Positions 5,359-10,187 of a stretch of 10,187 nt of DNA are shown in pieces (position 1 is the first letter of the stretch; every line of letters begins with the position of its first letter). The position numbers and the translations under genes were made by a program. The notes beneath the pieces were generated by a model, which worked only from the letters and a program-made list of their open reading frames with translations, did no database searches and was not told where the DNA came from. The stretch comes from JAUMXJ01 sp041781135. GTDB taxonomy: Bacteria > Bacillota > Clostridia > Peptostreptococcales > Acidaminobacteraceae. The DNA is taken from contig JBHAZV010000046.1 of the NCBI GenBank assembly GCA_041781135.1, forward strand, positions 1 through 10,187, in the 5' to 3' direction.

Positions 5359-7785
5359 CTATTTAATCCGGTTCCTTGCCGGCATTCTATATTTTTCCGG
5401 GTCGTAATCCATGCCGTGTTCGAGTGGGTAGATTGGGCGAGGTACCTCCCGATAATCTATTGAGGCGAGATCTTCGTTGGTGCCGCCCTTTGTCAGCACC
5501 AGGATACTCCTGCCCGCCAACGCCGAATGTCCGGGCGTCAGATACCCAAGCTTGCAGACAACGATCTGCGCACTTTCGGGATCCAGCCCAAGCTCGCGCA
5601 TAAGCGAGGGATCGGTATAGCCAATGTGCTTATCCGAGAGGATAATATCCATTCCGCGAGCCGAAAATACCGCCACATCGCACGGAATCCCCGCATAAAC
5701 GTAGCCCTGAACGTAATTTTTTACGATTCCCTTCAGGCAGACACTGCTAAATTCAGGGTCGAAACGCCCGCCGATGCTTAGCTCTATTTCCTCGCCGACC
5801 CTGCCCCTGCAAGCAGCCGTGGACTCGGGATCGTAAAATCCTGCATATATCAGTGGCGCGGCAAGACGCGGAATTCTATCGTCAGATGCCAGGTGCGACA
5901 AAAGCTCAGTGTTATCAGAGGCTGCGCCGGCAGTTGGGTTATCTCCGGAATCGGACAAATAAACCGGGGCGCCATTCAAATATTCAAAGGCCTTGTCCAC
6001 AGCCTCAGCAACGCCATATGCTTCTGTCACAAATACAAAATTATGTCTTTGCTCCCAAAATTTTTCTGCAAGCTCTACTGCCAAGCGATCGGACTCAAAC
6101 TGAGAATGTTTTGTCACAACATGCGCATACACGGAGGAGTCGGAATTATCCGACCATGGAAACCCAAGCAAATAAGAAGCTGCAAGCACTTCTTCGTTTT
6201 GCTCGACTTCTTTCAGCCGCATTATAAGAGAACGCATCGGTTCGACATCCGTACCCGATTTTTCTCCTGCAATAATCATAGGTACGCGTATTGTCGACGC
6301 AGCAGGCAGCGTTCCGTTTTTCAGCGCAAACAAAGTCATCTCGGCAGCGCTTACGCCGGTTTCCGTGCAGTCTGTATGAGGCGCCGTCTTGTACCCCACC
6401 ATGCCGTCTGCATACATACACATTTTCCTGCTTACGGTAGCATGCATATCGAGCGCAACAAATATCGGCGTTTCCGGAAAAATTTTTCGAAGCTCTTCAA
6501 GGATATCGCCCTCGACCTCACCGAGCCCATTCACTCTCATAGAACCGTGAAGAGCCAAAGTAATCGCATCTATATTGCCGCGTTCTCGAGCGGCAAGCTC
6601 CAAAAACTCGGATTTTATTTTGGCAAAAAATTCCAATTCAACTTCGCCGTTGGGCACGCCTCGCATATGCAGCGTAGGGACGACCTCAACATTATGCGAT
6701 TTCAGCGTTGAAACTATTCCGGAAAGAGCGTTGTTTGGCACAATATTTTCTGTGATTTCCTGCCCCCTGATGACTCTGAAATCTTTTTCCCCGCTTATAA
6801 TTCGGGAAAGCGAATTTGACTCGTGGTGAAATCCGCCGACAAGCACTCTGTACCGTCTGTTCTCTGAGCGTTCGCCCGAAATAATTTTGCCAAACATTGT
6901 GATTACCTCTCTTTCAAATGGATCTATGGAGCCGTCGCCGCGCGGACCGATATTGAGGAGATAGTTGCCTCCGCGCTCCCGTACATACCTGTAATTTTCT
7001 GCAAGCTCGCCCGCTCTTTCGGCCGCGTTGCCTCTCTTCTGCCATGAGCGATATCCCCATGTATCGGGATATATCGACTGCGGAGTCTGCCAAGGCGCAT
7101 CGGGAGCATATGCCGGCAGCTCGTTATCCCAAAATGTTATAAAGTCGCCCTCGCCATTGCCAATCCTGCCGTTTATCATTGCGCAGGGCTGATATGTCCG
7201 CACAATTTCTTTAAACCGCCTGCTTTGCAGAGCAGTAGCAGAGGACATATCGAACCACACTTCGCATATCTCGCCGTAACGCGTCATCAGCTCGGTAAGC
7301 TGTTGGCAAAGCGTTTGCTCGATCTCATCTGAAATAGGATTCAAATTATTCGGGTCGTATTCATGGCCTAAATTCCAATCCACAAGCGAAAAATACACGC
7401 CGAAGCCAAGCCCCTGATTTTTGCACTCGCGCGAAAGCAATGCAATAACATCATCGGCAAAAAGCGTTTGCTCGACCACGTTAAAACCGGTAGTCTCGGT
7501 CCGGTACATACAGAAGCCGTCATGATGCTTTGCGGTCACAACGATGTACGAAAATCCCGCATCCTTTGCAAGAGAAACAATTTCGTGCGGAGAGAATTTT
7601 TCAAGCCGCATACCGCGCGCCATTTCGAGATACTCGCTGCGGGGCACCGGAGCAAACTGCATAATCTGTTCGCTATAACCTTCTGTGACGCGCATCCCGC
7701 GATAAACTCCCCCAAAGGCGGAGTATACGCCAAAGTGAATAAACATACCTCGTCCGAGCGCACGCCATTTTTCAATATTATTCAT
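5359..7785 (-). CDS. GH29 alpha-L-fucosidase-type domain fused to an M81 (MlrC-like) metallopeptidase
   Basis: Residues ~5-300 are a GH29 catalytic barrel: GMFIHFGVYSAFGG (13-26), TAKHHDGFCMY (84-94), GFGVYFSLVDW (127-137), the expected nucleophile D179 in EVWFDM, and LLNIGPRGDGSIDP (276-289). The chain switches families just after the barrel, so the C-terminal beta-sandwich usual in GH29 is missing. Residues ~312-808 are a full-length M81/MlrC domain: RVLVGGFHHESN (313-324), ALHGSM, the likely zinc ligands D446 and H448 in ALDMHAT and H470 in YKTAPHTD, SDSGDNPTAGA (611-621), GFYDPE and GRFDPE. M81 includes microcystinase MlrC; most members have unknown substrates. There is no signal peptide, so it should be cytoplasmic. 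It is the first gene of the operon, 71 nt ahead of the CutC-ROK start. ATG 7785 has no Shine-Dalgarno site but follows a TATAAT box by 7 nt. Family calls are firm; the natural substrate is unknown. Confidence 0.9.
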   Translation of the reverse strand: MNNIEKWRALGRGMFIHFGVYSAFGGVYRGMRVTEGYSEQIMQFAPVPRSEYLEMARGMRLEKFSPHEIVSLAKDAGFSYIVVTAKHHDGFCMYRTETTGFNVVEQTLFADDVIALLSRECKNQGLGFGVYFSLVDWNLGHEYDPNNLNPISDEIEQTLCQQLTELMTRYGEICEVWFDMSSATALQSRRFKEIVRTYQPCAMINGRIGNGEGDFITFWDNELPAYAPDAPWQTPQSIYPDTWGYRSWQKRGNAAERAGELAENYRYVRERGGNYLLNIGPRGDGSIDPFEREVITMFGKIISGERSENRRYRVLVGGFHHESNSLSRIISGEKDFRVIRGQEITENIVPNNALSGIVSTLKSHNVEVVPTLHMRGVPNGEVELEFFAKIKSEFLELAARERGNIDAITLALHGSMRVNGLGEVEGDILEELRKIFPETPIFVALDMHATVSRKMCMYADGMVGYKTAPHTDCTETGVSAAEMTLFALKNGTLPAASTIRVPMIIAGEKSGTDVEPMRSLIMRLKEVEQNEEVLAASYLLGFPWSDNSDSSVYAHVVTKHSQFESDRLAVELAEKFWEQRHNFVFVTEAYGVAEAVDKAFEYLNGAPVYLSDSGDNPTAGAASDNTELLSHLASDDRIPRLAAPLIYAGFYDPESTAACRGRVGEEIELSIGGRFDPEFSSVCLKGIVKNYVQGYVYAGIPCDVAVFSARGMDIILSDKHIGYTDPSLMRELGLDPESAQIVVCKLGYLTPGHSALAGRSILVLTKGGTNEDLASIDYREVPRPIYPLEHGMDYDPEKYRMPARNRIK

Positions 7786-7792
7786 GTATTAA

Positions 7793-7803
7793 ATTATATA
7801 ACA
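7793..7803 (-). promoter_or_regulatory. -10 box of the GH29-M81 operon, probable leaderless start
   Basis: On the minus strand TATAAT (7798-7793) ends 7 nt before ATG 7785, within TGTTATATAAT, which also contains an extended -10 form (TG-T-TATATA). Transcription would start at or next to the start codon, and no Shine-Dalgarno site is present. The -35 region is poor. Confidence 0.55.
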
Positions 7804-7811
7804 AAAATTCC

Positions 7812-7834
7812 TTGAGAGATACACAAAAACTCAA
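7812..7834. promoter_or_regulatory. Possible operator between the divergent promoters
   Basis: TTGAG (7812-7816) and CTCAA (7830-7834) form a 5-bp-arm inverted repeat with a 13-bp spacer, centred almost midway between the two divergent -10 boxes. A dimeric regulator here could affect both the sugar operon and prfC. The arms are short, so chance is a real alternative. Confidence 0.25.
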
Positions 7835-7839
7835 AGCTG

Positions 7840-7848
7840 TGTTATTAT
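7840..7848 (+). promoter_or_regulatory. Extended -10 box of prfC, probable leaderless start
   Basis: TGTTATTAT (TG-n-TATTAT) ends 6 nt before ATG 7855 and 3 nt before ATG 7852. No Shine-Dalgarno-like purine run lies between it and the start. The geometry mirrors that of the divergent operon promoter. Confidence 0.5.
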
Positions 7849-7854
7849 GTGATG

Positions 7855-9426
7855 ATGAAAAATACAGAAAACGACATTAACAAGCGCAGAACATTTGCGG
7901 TGATTGCACATCCCGATGCAGGCAAAACAACACTCACGGAAAAACTGCTGCTCTACGGCGGCGCAATAAGAGAAGCCGGAGCTGTAAAAAGCAGGAGAGC
8001 GAACGCATATGCTGTATCAGACTGGATGGAAATCGAAAAAAGGCGTGGAATATCCGTGACTTCATCCGTTATGCAGTTCAGCTACAATGGATACAATATA
8101 AACATTTTGGACACGCCGGGACACCAGGATTTCTCGGAGGATACATACAGAACGCTTATGGCTGCCGATTCCGCCGTGATGGTAGTGGATTCTGCCAAAG
8201 GCGTCGAAGAACAGACAAAAAAGCTGTTCAAGGTCGCAAGCCTTAGAAAAATTCCTATCTTTACACTTGCAAACAAAATGGACAGACAAGCGAAGCCGCC
8301 GTTCGAGCTAATGGACGATATAGAGCAGAGTCTTGGGATAAAAAGCTATCCAATGAACTGGCCGCTTGGTTCCGGCAAAGATTTCAAAGGAGTTTACAAC
8401 CGCATCACACAGGAAATTGAACTATATCAGAGCGCAGGCGCGCATGGTTCAACCAAACTGGAAAAGACGACCCTCGGCAAATCGGAGCTGCCAAAGGAAA
8501 TATTGGAAGAACTGGAAATATTAGATGAAGCAGGCGAAGAATTCAATGTTGAACGCATATTGCGCGGCGAGCTGACTCCGCTGTATTTCGGTTCTGCGCT
8601 TACAAATTTCGGAATCGAACCCTTTCTTCAGTCATTTCTAAGCCTGACCACTCCGCCTGTGGCAAGGGACTCAAACAAAGGCAAAATCGATCCCGGCTCT
8701 TCTGATTTTTCGGGATTTATCTTCAAAATTCAAGCAAATATGAACCCTGCGCATCGCGACAGAATCGCATTTTTGAGAATTTGTTCGGGACGTTTCGAAC
8801 GCGGAATGAGCGCCTACCTTACTGCTACAAAGAAAAAAATACGCCTTTCGCAGCCGCAGCAATTTATGGCACAGGACAGAGTTATAGTGGAGGAAGCGTT
8901 TGCAGGCGATATTATAGGAATACAGGATCCAGGGATTTTCAAGATAGGCGACACTCTCTCCGAAACGGATCAAGAGCTTGCATATTCAGAGATTCCCGTA
9001 TTTGCACCGGAACACTTTGCAAAGGTGAGAATCAAAAATTCGCTTAAACGCAAACAATTCCTTAAGGGCGTAACTGAACTGTCGGAAGAAGGCGCCATTC
9101 AGGTGTTCAGACGACCGAATATGGCAATGGAAGAACTCATAATTGGAGTTGTCGGCGTGCTTCAGTTCGATATACTTAGTTTCAGACTAATCAATGAATA
9201 TGGCGTAGAACCCATAATCGAACCTCTGCCGTACCGTTACATCCGCTGGATAGACGAGGGTTACAACGAAAAAACATTTATGATCACCCTTGATACCCTG
9301 CTTGTAAAAGACAACGACGAAAGACTCTGTCTGCTTTTCCAAAACGAGTGGTCGACCCGACAGATAACTGATCGCAATAAAGATTTGAAGTTAAGCGAGA
9401 TCTCTCTGCGCACATCAAATATATAA
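7855..9426 (+). CDS. prfC: Peptide chain release factor 3
   Basis: Translational GTPase that recycles RF1/RF2 from the ribosome after termination. The G-domain motifs are intact: P-loop AHPDAGKTT, RGISVTSS (switch I), DTPGHQDF (G3) and NKMDR (G4). These are followed by the RF3-specific region, including NMNPAHRDRIAFLRICSGRFERG and FKIGDTLSE in domain II and VVGVLQFDI in domain III. The RF3 insert LDTPGHQDFSEDTYRTL and total length ~523 residues match the family, separating it from EF-G. The style resembles Clostridia/Bacilli RF3. The start is ambiguous: GTG 7849, ATG 7852 and ATG 7855 are consecutive codons. I chose 7855 because an extended -10 box ends at 7848 and no Shine-Dalgarno site is visible. 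It is divergent from the sugar operon and unrelated in function. Confidence 0.94.
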   Translation: MKNTENDINKRRTFAVIAHPDAGKTTLTEKLLLYGGAIREAGAVKSRRANAYAVSDWMEIEKRRGISVTSSVMQFSYNGYNINILDTPGHQDFSEDTYRTLMAADSAVMVVDSAKGVEEQTKKLFKVASLRKIPIFTLANKMDRQAKPPFELMDDIEQSLGIKSYPMNWPLGSGKDFKGVYNRITQEIELYQSAGAHGSTKLEKTTLGKSELPKEILEELEILDEAGEEFNVERILRGELTPLYFGSALTNFGIEPFLQSFLSLTTPPVARDSNKGKIDPGSSDFSGFIFKIQANMNPAHRDRIAFLRICSGRFERGMSAYLTATKKKIRLSQPQQFMAQDRVIVEEAFAGDIIGIQDPGIFKIGDTLSETDQELAYSEIPVFAPEHFAKVRIKNSLKRKQFLKGVTELSEEGAIQVFRRPNMAMEELIIGVVGVLQFDILSFRLINEYGVEPIIEPLPYRYIRWIDEGYNEKTFMITLDTLLVKDNDERLCLLFQNEWSTRQITDRNKDLKLSEISLRTSNI

Positions 9427-9593
9427 AACTCACAAGAAGCGCCCCGACAAAATTCATTGGTTTGGGCGATTTCTCCGTCCGCGATTTCTTTATCGTAAAC
9501 ATAGATTTTGAAAATATGCTCGTTTGGAGTTTCTTTATCCAGCTTGTTGATATTCTTGTACTGTGCATTGTACGCATTTAAGCGCGCTATTAC
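9427..9593 (-). pseudogene. Coding-like tract without a start codon, possible gene remnant
   Basis: Between prfC and the next gene, one minus-strand frame is open from just after a TGA (9594-9596) and reads like protein: LNAYNAQYKNINKL, then HIFKIYVYDKEIADGEI, then NEFC. It uses many RNY codons. It has no ATG, GTG or TTG start, and protein-like character stops about where prfC begins on the other strand. The stretch HIFKIYVYDKEIADGEI loosely resembles THLEVYKTEEDLKSGKI in the neighbouring minus-strand protein, so it may be a decayed duplicate or a frameshifted tail. It could also be chance in an otherwise featureless spacer. I see no convincing terminator in it. Confidence 0.3.
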
Positions 9594-10187
9594 TCAATTT
9601 TCTCGCCCTTTACGAAGTACCAGCCGCCGTCATCCGCTTCTACGTACTTGCCGTCCGGCGAAAACTTAAACGTAATACCCCAAAGCCCAGCATACCCGTC
9701 GCCCTCGTCGCTCAAAACACAGTAGCAATCGATATATACATCGCCATTAGATATATCCTTACAAACTATCAAGTACTCCATCCCCTCGTCGACCAGACCG
9801 CTGAGACTAACTTCTAAGATCGCGTTAGATTCCTTCCCGTTCTTCTGATGCTTTACAATAACATCGTATTTCCCAACAAATTTTGACTCTTGTTCCTCGT
9901 CCTTTTCGACCGGCAGCACGACATTTATGTCAGTTTGTGCGATAGTTTCGAGATCTTTTTCGTAACTGATCTTGCCGGATTTCAGATCTTCTTCTGTCTT
10001 ATATACCTCCAAATGAGTCGGGAAGTCCGCCGTCATATGCGCCTGAAGCGTAAATGTCATCGTGCCTGCCCCGTTTTTATCGAGACGAATCGTCCAATCT
10101 GACTGACTGGTATTTTCCGACACCGGCGTGAGCCTTACTATCGCTCCTGCCCACTGTGATTCGCCGTCATGCTCATCTTCGCTTATA
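9590..10187 (-). CDS. Hypothetical acidic protein, N-terminus beyond the window
   Basis: The frame stays open from the TAA at 9590-9592 to the right edge, giving at least 198 residues; the GTG at 10123 is an internal Val rather than a clear start, because coding continues upstream (IVRLTP before it). I do not recognise a family. Visible features: WTIRLDKNGAGTMTF near the left of the visible part, a charged stretch with VYKTEEDLKSGK, then KYDVIVKHQKNGKES, and a C-terminal LWGITFKFSPDGKYVEADDGGWYF. Alternating hydrophobic residues and NG/DG turns suggest an all-beta, lipocalin- or lipoprotein-like protein, which is only an inference from pattern. No signal peptide can be judged because the N-terminus is missing. 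Confidence 0.75.
   Translation of the reverse strand, partial: ISEDEHDGESQWAGAIVRLTPVSENTSQSDWTIRLDKNGAGTMTFTLQAHMTADFPTHLEVYKTEEDLKSGKISYEKDLETIAQTDINVVLPVEKDEEQESKFVGKYDVIVKHQKNGKESNAILEVSLSGLVDEGMEYLIVCKDISNGDVYIDCYCVLSDEGDGYAGLWGITFKFSPDGKYVEADDGGWYFVKGEKIE

Noticed and set aside
5893..6711. A 272-codon plus-strand open frame
   Set aside because: It is antisense to the GH29-M81 gene, whose motifs are clear. Its own translation is basic and low in hydrophobic order, with no recognisable motif.
9440..9468. CGCCC and GGGCG as a possible prfC terminator
   Set aside because: The stem is only 5 bp with a 19-nt loop and no following U-run, so it does not support a Rho-independent terminator.
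9429..9581. Plus-strand hydrophobic frame ending LVLCIVRI
   Set aside because: It is the codon-aligned antisense of a more protein-like minus-strand frame and has no start codon with a ribosome site.

Overview
The window looks like chromosomal DNA from a mid-GC bacterium. It is probably a Gram-positive anaerobe of the Clostridia type, judging by the style of the release factor RF3 and the MATE pump and by the use of AGAGG-like ribosome binding sites. That placement is inference: no rRNA or other firm taxonomic marker is present. TGA, TAA and TAG all occur as stops, so the code appears standard. I see no tRNA, rRNA, CRISPR array, insertion sequence or phage gene.

Layout. A MATE-family exporter (62-1471, +) converges on, and overlaps by 44 nt, the end of a three-gene minus-strand operon. 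In transcription order the operon is: (1) an 808-residue fusion of a GH29 alpha-L-fucosidase-type catalytic domain with a complete M81/MlrC-type metallopeptidase (7785 to 5359); (2) an 842-844-residue fusion of a CutC-family TIM barrel with a ROK-family sugar kinase-like protein (5287 to 2759); (3) NagA, N-acetylglucosamine-6-phosphate deacetylase (2762 to 1428), joined to gene 2 by an ATGA stop/start overlap. Divergent from the operon, across only about 65 bp, is prfC (release factor 3, +, to 9426). The right end holds the C-terminal part of an unrecognised acidic protein (minus strand, running off the window). Between it and prfC is a short coding-like tract with no start codon.

How the genes may work together. 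NagA is a firm anchor for amino-sugar catabolism. With a glycosidase, an amide-hydrolase-like metallopeptidase and a sugar kinase-like protein, all without signal peptides, the operon reads as a cytoplasmic pathway for a fucosylated or related N-acetylhexosamine conjugate, possibly one carrying an amino acid or peptide. The substrate is not shown by the sequence. The roles of the CutC and M81 domains are open.

Unusual features. Two unrelated double fusions sit in one operon. Two of its proteins carry in-frame Cys/His/Asp-rich low-complexity insertions: in CutC-ROK, one is built from eight imperfect 18-bp units and another from about six imperfect 12-bp units, and NagA has a similar non-repetitive insert. 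An 18-bp direct repeat duplicates the Shine-Dalgarno region in front of the CutC-ROK gene. The divergent operon/prfC spacer has two -10 boxes placed so close to the start codons that leaderless transcripts are likely.
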